Origin: Balneola sp.
GTDB taxonomy: Bacteria > Bacteroidota > Rhodothermia > Balneolales > Balneolaceae
Assembly: GCA_002720745.1 (NCBI GenBank)
Contig: PBJO01000002.1
Span: 67,766-131,765, forward strand
DNA: 64,000 nt
Reading direction: 5' to 3'
Part shown: positions 19,766 through 29,242 of the stretch, one piece after another
Layout of the letters: each line of letters starts with the position of its first letter
Numbering within the stretch: position 1 is the first letter of the stretch
Notes under the pieces: generated by a model
The model's input: only the letters and a program-made list of their open reading frames with translations
What the model was told of the DNA's origin: nothing
Databases searched by the model: none
Program-made: the position numbers and the translations under genes

Positions 19766-20446
19766 ATGACATCATTTAAAGTACATGCATTATTACCAAT
19801 GAAAGGCCACTCAGAACGAGTTCCCAATAAAAATTTGAAACTTTTTAATGGCAAACCACTTTACCATCAAATTATGGAAACCCTGTTAGCTTGTGATTCC
19901 ATTGAAAATATATGGATTGATACTGACAGCGAAGAGATAAAAAAGGATGCATCGGCAAATTTTGAGAGGGTCAATATTATAGATAGACCAATAGAAATTC
20001 AGGGTGATTTTGTTTCAATGAATACTGTGATTGCATATGATTTATCTGTGATTGATGGAGAATATTTTATCCAAACTCATAGTACAAATCCTCTAATTAA
20101 ATCTTCAACTATTGAATCTGCAATACAACTCTTTCAAGAGAAGCTGCCTGAAATAGATTCCGTTTTTTCAGTCACAAAGTTATGTGCGCGGTTATATTAT
20201 CAAGATCTCAGGCCTGTAAACCATGATCCCGAAAGCCTCATCAGAACACAAGATTTACCACCGTTGTTCGAAGAGAATTCAAACTTTTATATTTTTACTA
20301 AAGAATCGTTTAATAATGCAAAGAATAAACGTATTGGTGATAAACCATCTATGTATGAAGTTGATTATTTGGAGGCGGTAGATATTGATAATCCACAAGA
20401 TTTTAAACTTGCTGAAACTTTACATCACCAATTAAATTCTATATGA
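19766..20446 (+). CDS. Acylneuraminate cytidylyltransferase family protein (CMP-sugar synthetase)
   Basis: A 226-residue nucleotidyltransferase. LLPMKGHSERVPNKNLK at residues 9-25 is the CTP-binding loop of the NeuA/KdsB family. IDTDSEE at 51-57, THSTNPL at 104-110 and VDIDNPQDF near the C-terminus (metal-binding Asp pair) also fit. It should couple CMP to a 2-keto-3-deoxy acid sugar. No NeuB, NeuC or KdsA is visible nearby; instead an HpcH/HpaI aldolase overlaps it by four bases. I infer that it activates the unusual acid made by the five following genes. The exact substrate is unknown. Confidence 0.85.
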   Translation: MTSFKVHALLPMKGHSERVPNKNLKLFNGKPLYHQIMETLLACDSIENIWIDTDSEEIKKDASANFERVNIIDRPIEIQGDFVSMNTVIAYDLSVIDGEYFIQTHSTNPLIKSSTIESAIQLFQEKLPEIDSVFSVTKLCARLYYQDLRPVNHDPESLIRTQDLPPLFEENSNFYIFTKESFNNAKNKRIGDKPSMYEVDYLEAVDIDNPQDFKLAETLHHQLNSI

Positions 20447-21213
20447 ATCAGTTAAAAAAGAAATTAAAAAACAAAGAACTTTCTATAGGAACATGGGTTA
20501 ATATTGGGCATCAATCCGTAATTGAAGTTTTAGGAATGGCCGGTTTTGATTGGGTTACCCTGGATATTGAACATAGCCCGATGAGTCTGGAGACTATTCA
20601 GAACTTGCTCGGGCATATACGAGCGACAGGGATGGAAGGCTTGGTTAGAGTTTCTAAGAATGAGGAAGTTATAATCAAACGAGTCATGGATGCCGGCGCA
20701 GATGGAATTATTGTACCCATGGTTAATAGTGAAGAAGACGCTAAAAAAGCGGTCAATTTTGTCAGGTACCCACCGCATGGAAAAAGGGGGGTTGGCCTGT
20801 CTAGGGCTCAAAAATATGGATATGGATTTTCTGAGTATAAAGAATGGACAAATAATAATTCATGCGTAATAGCACAGATTGAACATATTCAAGGTGTGAA
20901 TAACCTCGAAGCAATTCTTACTGTGAACGGAATTGATGGCATAATTATAGGACCTTATGATTTGTCAGCTTCTATGGGATACCCAGGTGAATATGAAAGA
21001 GATGAGGTAAAAGAAGCTCTTAGAAGTGTGGTGGAAATGGTCAAAAAGTCTGATAAATCTCTTGGATTTCATGTTATTGAGTCAAAGTTTTCCAAGTTGA
21101 AGGAAAAAATAGATCAAGGATATACTTTTCTTGCCTTTAGCCTTGATTTTTTCTTTCTAGGAGATCGTGCACGGGAAGAAATGGAAAAATTGAATCAAGA
21201 ATTAGAAAAATGA
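20443..21213 (+). CDS. HpcH/HpaI family pyruvate aldolase
   Basis: A 256-residue metal-dependent (class II) aldolase. The active-site pattern of HpaI is present: DIEH (His44), VRV (Arg69), DAGADG (Asp83), the metal ligands Glu147 (in QIEH) and Asp173 (in GPYDLS), and RGVGLSRAQKYG. Family members condense or cleave pyruvate and aldehydes to 4-hydroxy-2-keto acids such as 2-keto-3-deoxyglucarate. In this setting the synthetic direction, giving a ulosonic-type acid for the overlapping cytidylyltransferase, is my inference. Its start and stop overlap both neighbours by four bases, so expression is tightly coupled. Confidence 0.88.
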   Translation: MNQLKKKLKNKELSIGTWVNIGHQSVIEVLGMAGFDWVTLDIEHSPMSLETIQNLLGHIRATGMEGLVRVSKNEEVIIKRVMDAGADGIIVPMVNSEEDAKKAVNFVRYPPHGKRGVGLSRAQKYGYGFSEYKEWTNNNSCVIAQIEHIQGVNNLEAILTVNGIDGIIIGPYDLSASMGYPGEYERDEVKEALRSVVEMVKKSDKSLGFHVIESKFSKLKEKIDQGYTFLAFSLDFFFLGDRAREEMEKLNQELEK

Positions 21214-22091
21214 AAAAAGTTGTAGTATTTGGAGGGGCTGGGTTCTTAGGAAGCTACTTGGTTGAAGAACTTGCAGCTAGAGGTTATGAGACAATAGTCT
21301 GTGATATTCTGGAAGAAAATCCTTTTGAGCATGATTTGATCACCTATCAAAGATGTGATATCATGAATACAATTGAAGTGGATAGTATTATTAATGAAAA
21401 TATTGAAATAGTATATAATTTGGCTGGCTTTGCAAACTTGGAAAAAGCTATCCATAATCCATTTGAAACCATGGAACTTAATGTACTTGGTAACATTAAC
21501 ATTCTAAACGCAATTAGAAAGCAAAATGTTTCAAGATTTGTATATGCAAGCAGTGCATATGCTATGAATAAAAAAGGTTCATTTTATGGAATCAGCAAGT
21601 TAACATCAGAAAAAATGGTTGAGGAATTCAATAAGCGTTATGGATTATCTTACACTATTCTCAGATATGGATCAGTATATTCAGAGTTAGATTTCGACAA
21701 TAATTACATTTATCACCTTGTTGCCAAAGCTATTAAAACCGGAAAAATTGAACATGAAGGTGATGGAAAAGAAGTTAGAGAATATATCCATGCCCATGAT
21801 GCTGCAATTTTATCTGTAGATGTTATTCAATCTGAGTCATTTGTTAACAAACAGATCGTACTCACAGGTGCAGAAAGAATGAAAAGAATAGAACTGTTTA
21901 AAATGATAAGAGAAATATTAGGAAAGGACTTAGATATTTGTCTTAATGGAGGGGGTTATGAACACCATTACAAATATACTCCATACTCATTTGAGCCAAG
22001 TTTAAGTAAGAAGCTAATAGCAAATCCTCATATAGATATGGGGCAAGGTTTATTACGATGTATTAAAGCAGTTTATAATAATGACAAATAA
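21210..22091 (+). CDS. NAD-dependent epimerase/dehydratase (extended SDR)
   Basis: A 293-residue SDR. The NAD-binding GGAGFLG is at residues 8-14, and the catalytic YGISK gives Tyr126 and Lys130, with ASSAY just before. REYIHAHDAA near residue 190 is typical of nucleotide-sugar or sugar-phosphate epimerases. It probably oxidises or epimerises the precursor of the acid sugar in this module; the substrate cannot be read from the sequence. The stop region overlaps the next gene by 11 bases. Confidence 0.85.
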   Translation: MKKVVVFGGAGFLGSYLVEELAARGYETIVCDILEENPFEHDLITYQRCDIMNTIEVDSIINENIEIVYNLAGFANLEKAIHNPFETMELNVLGNINILNAIRKQNVSRFVYASSAYAMNKKGSFYGISKLTSEKMVEEFNKRYGLSYTILRYGSVYSELDFDNNYIYHLVAKAIKTGKIEHEGDGKEVREYIHAHDAAILSVDVIQSESFVNKQIVLTGAERMKRIELFKMIREILGKDLDICLNGGGYEHHYKYTPYSFEPSLSKKLIANPHIDMGQGLLRCIKAVYNNDK

Positions 22092-22791
22092 AAAAGTGGT
22101 ATTTATTGACTCATTTGATGAGTTTAATTTATCGGTAGCGAAAAAAATTGTTGATACGATTCAATATTCTATAGAGAAAAGAGGTAAGGCTAGTATAGCG
22201 ATATCAGGAGGTACTACACCAATTGAAATATTTAAGGTAATTAAAGAGAAGTATCTTGTGAAATTGGATACAGAGAAACTAAATATTTACTGGGTAGACG
22301 AAAGGTATGTAAGCCACAACCATCCTGATAGTAATTTTGGGATTGCAAACGACATACTTCTAAGACACATGAAAAAAGTAAAAATATTTCCAGTAGATAC
22401 AGAAATAAGTATTACGGATGCTGCTTATCAGTATGAACAATTACTCATGATGAATTTCAATTCAAAAAAAGTGGTTCCCAAATTTGACTTAGTATTTCTT
22501 GGTATGGGATCGGACGGACATACCGCCTCTCTTTTTCCTAACACTGATCAGCTATCAATTAGTGATAAGGCAGTGATAACAGTAAAATTAAAACAACTAA
22601 ATTATCATAGAATTTCTCTCACATTTCCTGTACTTAATAGCGCAAAGAACCGGATTATCGCTTTTTATGGACAGAAAAAACTAAAAATTTATTCTGAAAT
22701 CCAGCGAAATTATCACAAGAAATATCCCATACAACATTTAAATCCTTCATCTATATCTGAATCTGATTCTTGGTTTATTGGTAAGTTTTAA
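22081..22791 (+). CDS. 6-phosphogluconolactonase/glucosamine-6-phosphate isomerase family protein
   Basis: A 236-residue protein of the SugarP-isomerase-like fold. SGGTTP (42-47), WVDERYV (71-77), SNFG and GMGSDGHTASLFP (141-153) closely follow 6-phosphogluconolactonase, including the conserved Asp145 and His147. Normally it hydrolyses 6-phosphogluconolactone in the pentose phosphate pathway. No zwf or gnd is present here, and the gene is embedded in the acid-sugar module, so it may open a lactone made by the neighbouring dehydrogenase. That role is inferred. Confidence 0.82.
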   Translation: MTNKKVVFIDSFDEFNLSVAKKIVDTIQYSIEKRGKASIAISGGTTPIEIFKVIKEKYLVKLDTEKLNIYWVDERYVSHNHPDSNFGIANDILLRHMKKVKIFPVDTEISITDAAYQYEQLLMMNFNSKKVVPKFDLVFLGMGSDGHTASLFPNTDQLSISDKAVITVKLKQLNYHRISLTFPVLNSAKNRIIAFYGQKKLKIYSEIQRNYHKKYPIQHLNPSSISESDSWFIGKF

Positions 22792-22801
22792 TTTTGTGTC
22801 T

Positions 22802-23446
22802 ATGATTAAAAATATTTTCTTTGATTTTGATGGTGTAATTGCTGAGTCAGTAAGTGTCAAAACTGAGGCATTTCACAAGATGTATTTACCCTTTGGACAA
22901 GATATCGCTGATAAAGTTGTGGATCACCACCGAAATAATGGCGGGGGTTCAAGATTTGAAAAATTTAAACATTATCATAAAAAATTTCTGGGTCAACAGA
23001 TTACTGAAAATAAAGTAGAAGAGTTATCCGCTAAATTCTCAGATCTTGTAGTTGAAGGTGTGGTAAGTGCTCCTGATGTTCCAGGAAGCACTGAATTTAT
23101 CAAAAGAAATAGTTTGAATTTTAAATTTTGGATCATTACAGGCACTCCAACTAATGAGATGGTAGAAATACTTAAAAAGAGAGGGATTTTAAATTATTTT
23201 ATTGAGATATGTGGCTCACCAACAAATAAAAGCTTTTGGACGGATTATCTAATTGATAAATACCAACTGAATAGACAAGAAATAATTTTTCTAGGAGATG
23301 CCAAGTCTGATTATAATGCTGCAATGCAATCAAATATTCAGTTTGCCTTAAGAGAATATTCTCAAAATGAGTCACTTTTTAATGATTATGATGGATTGAA
23401 ATTTTCTGATTTTAACGATCTTGAAAAAAAATTAACCTATATATGA
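22802..23446 (+). CDS. HAD superfamily phosphatase
   Basis: About 214 residues from the ATG at 22802; a TTG at 22778 would overlap the previous gene and adds nothing recognisable. The nucleophile motif DFDGVIAES (Asp8, Asp10), ITGTPT (motif II) and FLGDAKSDYNAA (motif IV) are all present. The cap holds NNGGGSRFEKF, a pattern I associate with HAD enzymes of polysaccharide loci. It probably removes the phosphate from a sugar acid before CMP activation, as KdsC does in Kdo synthesis. It overlaps the following gene by four bases. Confidence 0.82.
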   Translation: MIKNIFFDFDGVIAESVSVKTEAFHKMYLPFGQDIADKVVDHHRNNGGGSRFEKFKHYHKKFLGQQITENKVEELSAKFSDLVVEGVVSAPDVPGSTEFIKRNSLNFKFWIITGTPTNEMVEILKKRGILNYFIEICGSPTNKSFWTDYLIDKYQLNRQEIIFLGDAKSDYNAAMQSNIQFALREYSQNESLFNDYDGLKFSDFNDLEKKLTYI

Positions 23447-24378
23447 GAATACTACTTACAACGACTTCATTTCAAGATACTAGAGGATCACATCATGCTT
23501 TATTGAATGAACAAGGATATGATATTGATAGGTTAAGTGGACCCGCCACTGAAGAATTGCTGTTGCCTATAATTTCAAAATATGATGCGGTTATTTGTGG
23601 AGATGATGATTACACAGAAAAAGTAATAAAAACAGGAGCTAATGGTAATCTTAAGCTAATTTCAAAATATGGGGTAGGACTAGACAGAATTGATCTGAAT
23701 GCAGCAAAAAAATATGGGGTATTTGTAACAAATTGTCCGGGGGTAAACACCCGCTCAGTTGCAGAACATGTACTGGCACTTGTATTATGTTTTTATAGAA
23801 AAATTCACTTAGAATTTAATATCACAATTTCAGGGGGGTGGGAAAGAATTACAGGTCATGAAATTTATAAAAAAACAATCGCTATTCTTGGTTTAGGCGG
23901 TGTTGGGAGAGATGTTGCTAAAATTTTCAAAGCCCTTGGATTAAATGTAAAAGTTTATGATGCGTATTTAGATGAGGATTTTGTTCTATTGAATAAACTT
24001 AAACCTTGTAGCTCAATAGAGGAACTAATTAAGGATGCTGATATTCTTACTTTGCACATACCTTTGAAAAAACAGACTGAGGGTATAATAAATATAGATC
24101 TTCTTAGAAATCAAAATGTCAAGGATTTACTCATTGTCAATACTGCTAGGGCTGGGCTGATTAAATTTGAAACAATTGAAACAGCATTGAACGAGGGAAT
24201 CATGGCTGGGTATTGTACCGATGTAATGTATGAAGAACCTATGCCACCTCAACACCCATTAAAAGATCTGCCAAATGTTTTAATTACACCTCATATTGGG
24301 TCTAGAACATTTCAAAGTGTAGAGAGGCAAGGAAAAATGGCTGTTGAAAATGTTATCAATTTCTTTAAAGCAAAATAA
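23443..24378 (+). CDS. D-isomer specific 2-hydroxyacid dehydrogenase
   Basis: A 311-residue NAD-dependent enzyme close to the catalytic core of phosphoglycerate dehydrogenase, without ACT domains. The Rossmann loop GLGGVG spans 150-155 and the catalytic Arg236 (NTARAG), Glu265 (EEP) and His284 (TPHIGS) are intact. It would interconvert a 2-hydroxy and a 2-keto acid, an activity that fits sugar-acid synthesis better than serine synthesis here. It is the last gene of the overlapping set, and a new promoter candidate follows at once. Confidence 0.85.
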   Translation: MRILLTTTSFQDTRGSHHALLNEQGYDIDRLSGPATEELLLPIISKYDAVICGDDDYTEKVIKTGANGNLKLISKYGVGLDRIDLNAAKKYGVFVTNCPGVNTRSVAEHVLALVLCFYRKIHLEFNITISGGWERITGHEIYKKTIAILGLGGVGRDVAKIFKALGLNVKVYDAYLDEDFVLLNKLKPCSSIEELIKDADILTLHIPLKKQTEGIINIDLLRNQNVKDLLIVNTARAGLIKFETIETALNEGIMAGYCTDVMYEEPMPPQHPLKDLPNVLITPHIGSRTFQSVERQGKMAVENVINFFKAK

Positions 24379-24383
24379 ATTAG

Positions 24384-24412
24384 TTTGTTTACAATTATTG
24401 TTTGTATTTTTG
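24384..24412 (+). promoter_or_regulatory. Candidate promoter before the phosphoglycosyl transferase
   Basis: TTTG at 24384-24387 and TATTTTTG at 24405-24412 are 17 bases apart. The -7 box, the preceding TTTG and a downstream AATAAAAGGT closely match the promoter candidate at 11566-11595, so both parts of the polysaccharide locus may be controlled together. Confidence 0.5.
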
Positions 24413-24445
24413 ATTGAATAAAAGGTATGGTGACAGTAATTACTT

Positions 24446-25138
24446 ATGATACAAGAATTAGATCATGATATAAGGATTGAGGTTGTAAAAATGCTTGAAA
24501 CCTCACATCCAAACTATAGTAAAAATCGACTTGGCAGATTCACTTCTAGATTGATTGATTTTTTTATATCTATTCTTAGCTTAATCATATTATCTCCAAT
24601 TATACTAGTAATTTCAGCATTATTGGGGAGTTTGAATGGTTTTCCAGTACTGTTTAAACAAAAACGTTTAGGAAAGAATGGTAAAATATTCACGATTCTT
24701 AAGTTTAGAACTATGCGTAAGGATGCAGAAATAATTTTGGAAGAAAATATTGAGCTGTATGACAACTATATAAAAAATGACTATAAGTTACATCCTAGTG
24801 AAGACCCAAGACTCATAAGATTTGGAGCATTATTGAGAAAAACATCTCTTGATGAATTACCTCAATTTTTTTGTGTACTTAAAGGAGACATGTCGCTTGT
24901 TGGTCCGCGCCCTATTGTTCCTCAGGAAATTGAAAGATATGAGGGGCATGAAAGAGATTTTTTATCGGTAAAACCGGGAATAACTGGGTTATGGCAGGTT
25001 TCTGGCAGGAGTGAGATAGAATACCCACAGAGAAAGTATCTTGATCTACTGTATGTTAAGAACAAATCATTATTTTTGGATTTTAAAATATTATTAAAGA
25101 CGATAGTTACAGTTGTAAGAAAGAGTGGTGCTCACTAG
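24446..25138 (+). CDS. Undecaprenyl-phosphate sugar-1-phosphate transferase (monotopic PGT)
   Basis: A 230-residue small phosphoglycosyl transferase. One membrane helix at about residues 35-55 is followed by FKQKRLGKNGKIFTILKFRTM and, after residue 130, DELPQFFCVLKGDMSLVGPRP, the core motifs of the PglC/WcaJ family, with the C-terminal GLWQVSGRS. It would start repeat-unit assembly by loading the first sugar phosphate on undecaprenyl phosphate. It has its own promoter candidate and starts 67 bases after the dehydrogenase. The sugar is not predictable from sequence. Confidence 0.92.
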   Translation: MIQELDHDIRIEVVKMLETSHPNYSKNRLGRFTSRLIDFFISILSLIILSPIILVISALLGSLNGFPVLFKQKRLGKNGKIFTILKFRTMRKDAEIILEENIELYDNYIKNDYKLHPSEDPRLIRFGALLRKTSLDELPQFFCVLKGDMSLVGPRPIVPQEIERYEGHERDFLSVKPGITGLWQVSGRSEIEYPQRKYLDLLYVKNKSLFLDFKILLKTIVTVVRKSGAH

Positions 25139-25569
25139 CTAAGTTTAATTTTTAATTTAAATTGGACATCCTAAGACTTTTTCACATCTATATTAGTAGT
25201 ACCTACAAGGTTATATAAAACATCATCAACCGCCTTCAAGACAGAAAATATTCAGTCGAATTTATTTATTATAGATATGTAGGTCTAATGCTTTTTACTT
25301 CATTTATATGATTGACCTCCGTTCGGTGGTTTAATAAAAATGGGTAAAATATTTTTTACTTAGTTAAGAAGGTTTTAAAGTAAACATCTATATGGAAAGC
25401 AAACAAGTGAATTAGGTATATTGTAAGAGCTAAATCCACAGCCTCTACTATTTGGTTTTCTTATATCCCTGAAATAGAAATGATTCTCTTTTTAAATTTA
25501 AAAAACTATTATTTGAGACTCACACATTCCTTACCTTTAACAACCTGAAAGTTAACAAATAAACTCTTT
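25139..25569 (+). other. 431-base non-coding gap within the polysaccharide locus
   Basis: AT-rich, with no gene that I can support on either strand. It separates the phosphoglycosyl transferase from the UDP-sugar genes, so it should hold a terminator and a promoter for ugd; I found only an imperfect short hairpin near 25316-25333 and no clear promoter match. Confidence 0.4.
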
Positions 25570-26892
25570 ATGAAAATTGCGGTAATTGGTACAGGTTATG
25601 TCGGCTTAGTAAGCGGCACATGTTTTGCTGAGAAAGGTAATTATGTCAAATGTGTGGATATTGATGAAAAAAAAGTAGAACAAATGAGAGCTGGACTGGT
25701 CCCGATTTATGAACCAGGGCTGAAACCATTGTTTGACCGTTCTATTAGTGAAGGTCGTCTGACTTTTACAACTGACTTGGAATCTTCTGTACGAGATGCT
25801 AAAGTTATTTTTCTCAGTCTTCCAACACCACCTGGTGCAGACGGGCAGGCAGATTTAACAGCGGTCAATAAAGTTGCTGAACAATTAGGTAAAATAATTT
25901 CAAATTATAAGGTAATAGTAAATAAAAGTACTGTTCCGGTTGGTACTGTAGATAGAGTAAGAGAGGAAATTTCTAAAAATGCTGCAGTAGAATTTGACGT
26001 AGTTTCTAATCCTGAATTTTTACGTGAAGGAGCTGCGGTGGATGATTTTATGAAACCAGAAAGAGTAGTTATAGGAACTAGAAGTGAAAGAGCAGCTGAA
26101 ATTATGAAAGATTTATATAGACCTTTTGTAAGAAGTGGAAATTCAATTATCTTCATGGACGAACGCAGTTCTGAGCTGACAAAATATGCTGCTAACGCAT
26201 TGTTAGCGACAAAAATAACATTTATGAATGAGATTGCAAATATATGTGAAATCGTTGGCGCAGATGTGGATGATATCCGAAAAGGCATAGGAACTGATTC
26301 TCGCATTGGTAAACAGTTTCTTTTTGCCGGTATAGGATATGGAGGTAGCTGTTTCCCGAAAGATGTGCAGGCCATTCACTTTACGGCAAATGAATTAGGA
26401 TATAAATTCCAGATTCTTGAATCAGTTATGAAGGTTAATAATCTCCAAAAAGTTTCTCTCCTACCAAAAATAACGGAATTGTTTGGGGAAGATCTAAGCG
26501 CCAAGACTTTAGGGGTGTGGGGCTTGGCTTTTAAACCGGATACAAATGATGTCAGAGAAGCACCTGCACTTTATCTTTTGCATGAACTTGCTAAGAGGGG
26601 AGCTAAAATGAAGGCTTATGATCCTGAAGCACGGGAAACGTTTAAAAGAGCAGCATCAGACTTAGTGAATAAAAACACAGAGTATGTTGATTCTCCTAAT
26701 AATGCCTTAGATGATGTTGATGCTTTAGTAATATGCACAGAGTGGAGTGAATTTAGAGTCACGAATTTGGAGTATTTTAAAAACTATATGGATAAGCCAA
26801 TTATTTTTGATGGTCGGAACCTTTACGATCTTGAAAAAGTAAATAACGCAGGCTGGACTTACTTTAGCGTGGGAAGACCTAGAATCAATTAA
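25570..26892 (+). CDS. ugd: UDP-glucose 6-dehydrogenase
   Basis: A 440-residue enzyme. GTGYVGLVSGTCFAEKGN at residues 7-24 binds NAD, and the catalytic cysteine is Cys261 in GGSCFPKD. FKPDTNDVREAP in the C-terminal domain completes the family pattern, and the length is normal. It oxidises UDP-glucose to UDP-glucuronate, the substrate of the decarboxylase encoded two genes later. It starts a three-gene group with galE five bases behind. Confidence 0.95.
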   Translation: MKIAVIGTGYVGLVSGTCFAEKGNYVKCVDIDEKKVEQMRAGLVPIYEPGLKPLFDRSISEGRLTFTTDLESSVRDAKVIFLSLPTPPGADGQADLTAVNKVAEQLGKIISNYKVIVNKSTVPVGTVDRVREEISKNAAVEFDVVSNPEFLREGAAVDDFMKPERVVIGTRSERAAEIMKDLYRPFVRSGNSIIFMDERSSELTKYAANALLATKITFMNEIANICEIVGADVDDIRKGIGTDSRIGKQFLFAGIGYGGSCFPKDVQAIHFTANELGYKFQILESVMKVNNLQKVSLLPKITELFGEDLSAKTLGVWGLAFKPDTNDVREAPALYLLHELAKRGAKMKAYDPEARETFKRAASDLVNKNTEYVDSPNNALDDVDALVICTEWSEFRVTNLEYFKNYMDKPIIFDGRNLYDLEKVNNAGWTYFSVGRPRIN

Positions 26893-26897
26893 AGAAA

Positions 26898-27911
26898 ATG
26901 AAAAGAATACTTGTTACAGGTGCTACTGGTTTTATTGGAAGTCATACACTAGTGGAACTGATAGACAGAGGTTATTCAGTGATTGGAATTGACAACCTCG
27001 CCAATAGTAGTTTAGATGTATTGAATCGAATTAAAGATATAACGGGAATCAGACCTGAGTTCAGAGAGGGCGATATTCGAGATAAAGAATTTCTGAATCA
27101 TATATTTCAAATGTTTGAAGTTGATTCAGTGATTCATTTTGCAGGCTACAAAGCTGTTGATGAATCTGTTAGAGAACCAATGCTTTATTATTCTAATAAT
27201 TTAATAGCAACCCAATTATTATTAGAAGCAATGCAAAAAAATGGTATTAAAAAATTGATATTTAGTTCTTCATGTACTGTTTATGGCGATTCTAAATATG
27301 TGCCAATTACTGAAGAGTCAGAAACATGTCCCGTAAACCCTTATGGGAGAACAAAATATTATATTGAAAATATGTTAAGGGATTTATCTTGCTCTGACTC
27401 TCATTGGAAAATCTTAAATCTAAGATATTTTAACCCTGTAGGTGCCCATCCAACCGGTCTTATAGGTGAAGATCCTTTAGGTATTCCGAATAATCTTTTT
27501 CCCTTTTTAACTCAGACTGCAATAGGTAAGCGTGATGCAATGTTAGTATTTGGAAGTGATTATGACACACCTGATGGAACTTGTATTAGAGATTATATAC
27601 ATGTTGTTGATTTAGCTAAAGGACATCTTGCTGCGTTGGAAGCATTAGATAATATTCAAGGAATTAATTTTATAAACCTTGGCACAGGTAATGGTAGTAG
27701 TGTGCTAGAAATAGTGAATACATTTAAAAAAGTAAACGATGTTGAATTTATAGTTGAAATGGCACCAAGACGAAAAGGAGATGCTGCTAAAGTCTGGGCA
27801 GATACTACTAAAGCTAAAAAGGTTTTGAAATGGAAATCAGAACTCACACTAGAAGATATGCTCAGGGATGCATGGAATTGGCAGCAAAAAAATCCAAATG
27901 GTTATATTTAA
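26898..27911 (+). CDS. galE: UDP-glucose 4-epimerase
   Basis: A 337-residue extended [21 protein letters not shown] at residues 7-24 binds [29 protein letters not shown] and YGRTKYYIE (catalytic Tyr and Lys) follow, with [18 protein letters not shown], a strong GalE signature. It supplies UDP-galactose, which Glf at the other end of the locus could convert to the furanose form. Confidence 0.95.
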   Translation: MKRILVTGATGFIGSHTLVELIDRGYSVIGIDNLANSSLDVLNRIKDITGIRPEFREGDIRDKEFLNHIFQMFEVDSVIHFAGYKAVDESVREPMLYYSNNLIATQLLLEAMQKNGIKKLIFSSSCTVYGDSKYVPITEESETCPVNPYGRTKYYIENMLRDLSCSDSHWKILNLRYFNPVGAHPTGLIGEDPLGIPNNLFPFLTQTAIGKRDAMLVFGSDYDTPDGTCIRDYIHVVDLAKGHLAALEALDNIQGINFINLGTGNGSSVLEIVNTFKKVNDVEFIVEMAPRRKGDAAKVWADTTKAKKVLKWKSELTLEDMLRDAWNWQQKNPNGYI

Positions 27912-27923
27912 ATAAATTGCAAG

Positions 27924-28859
27924 ATGAAAAAAGTGTTAATTACTGGCGGTTCGGGCTTCTTAGGATCACATTTATGTGATCGATTCATTAAAGAGGGGTG
28001 GAATGTTCTTGTAATGGATAATCTTATTACAGGTAATCTTGATAACATTAGTCATTTGTTAGGCAACAAAAATTTTCAGTTTATTCATCATGATATAACT
28101 GAATTTATAGATGTGGAAGGGGCACTGGATTTGATTCTGCATTTTGCTTCGCCTGCATCACCTATGGATTACTTGGAAATGCCCATCCAAACTCTTAAAG
28201 TCGGTTCTTTAGGGACTCATAAAGCACTAGGTTTAGCAAAAGCAAAGGGAGCTAAATTCTTACTTGCATCAACTAGTGAAGTATATGGTGATCCATTAAT
28301 ACATCCACAAAAAGAAGATTATTGGGGAAATGTAAACCCAATAGGGTTTCGTGGAGTATATGATGAAGCCAAACGTTTCGCGGAAGCGATGACTATGGCT
28401 TATAATAGATATCATGATTTAGAGACTCGGATTGTCCGAATCTTTAATACTTATGGTAGTAGGATGCGTATTTATGATGGTAGGGCTCTGCCTGCATTTA
28501 TGTCTCAGGCACTTAATGAAGAAGATTTAACTGTTTTTGGTGATGGTTCACAGACCCGTTCATTCACTTATGTAGATGATTTAATAGAAGGGATTTACCG
28601 ATTGGCGATGTCTGATTATGTTGAGCCTGTGAATATTGGTAATCCGCAGGAAATATCCATTTTGGATTTTGCTAAAGAAATAATTGAACTGACAGGAAGT
28701 AAAAGTAAGATAGTTTTTACAAACCTTCCTAAAGATGATCCTAAAATCAGAAAACCAGACATTACTAAAGCAAGAAAAATATTGGATTGGGAACCTAAGT
28801 ACCCTCGGAAAGATGGGCTAAAAATAACACTGGAATTTTTCAAAAAATCATGCTTTTGA
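27924..28859 (+). CDS. UDP-glucuronate decarboxylase (UDP-xylose synthase)
   Basis: A 311-residue extended [17 protein letters not shown] at 7-20, [19 protein letters not shown] at about 73-91, STSEVYGDP and [10 protein letters not shown] (catalytic Tyr/Lys), [11 protein letters not shown] and [12 protein letters not shown] are the hallmarks of the UXS family. It converts UDP-glucuronate to UDP-xylose, using the product of the ugd gene. It is the last intact gene of the polysaccharide locus. Confidence 0.93.
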   Translation: MKKVLITGGSGFLGSHLCDRFIKEGWNVLVMDNLITGNLDNISHLLGNKNFQFIHHDITEFIDVEGALDLILHFASPASPMDYLEMPIQTLKVGSLGTHKALGLAKAKGAKFLLASTSEVYGDPLIHPQKEDYWGNVNPIGFRGVYDEAKRFAEAMTMAYNRYHDLETRIVRIFNTYGSRMRIYDGRALPAFMSQALNEEDLTVFGDGSQTRSFTYVDDLIEGIYRLAMSDYVEPVNIGNPQEISILDFAKEIIELTGSKSKIVFTNLPKDDPKIRKPDITKARKILDWEPKYPRKDGLKITLEFFKKSCF

Positions 28860-28953
28860 AAAAATACCAACAGAAATTTTGCATATATATTATGGTGAAT
28901 GGCTAAAATAGGCCTCTAAGTCTTTTTTGCAATCACCATGCGAGATGAGATAT

Positions 28954-29242
28954 TTAGGCTTTGGAAGCCATGCTTTCTGAGTAAATATAGCACCCTTTAG
29001 GACTATAAAAAAGTGTATGTGTAGGGCCATTGATGTAGTACCATTTTGGGAAATTAATGCTACTGATTAGGAGTTCGGTTTTGATAACCCAGAAGACCAC
29101 CTATATTGAGTAGTTGGTGGAAACGCTCGACTTCCAGTTGAGGGTTATGAAAAATTTCGGCCACTTCATAGCATACAATAAAGTTATAAGTTGTGGTAAG
29201 AGCCTCGAAATTTGGAATGTAAATGGGATCATAGGTGGTCAT
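28954..29242 (-). pseudogene. Decayed class I SAM methyltransferase
   Basis: On the minus strand, YDPIYIPNFEAL, FIVCYEVAEIFHNPQLEVERF and HQLLNIGGLLG read as the middle of a SAM-dependent methyltransferase. A one-base frameshift near 29090 moves the rest (KTELL, FPKWYYINGPTHTLFYSP) into another frame, which ends in a stop at 28954. The glycine-rich SAM-binding N-terminus is missing or unrecognisable upstream. It is not a working gene. It lies just beyond the polysaccharide locus. Confidence 0.6.

Noticed and set aside
22081-22791. Pentose phosphate pathway assignment of the lactonase-like gene
   Set aside because: No zwf or gnd neighbours, and it is packed inside the acid-sugar module, so a local role is more likely.
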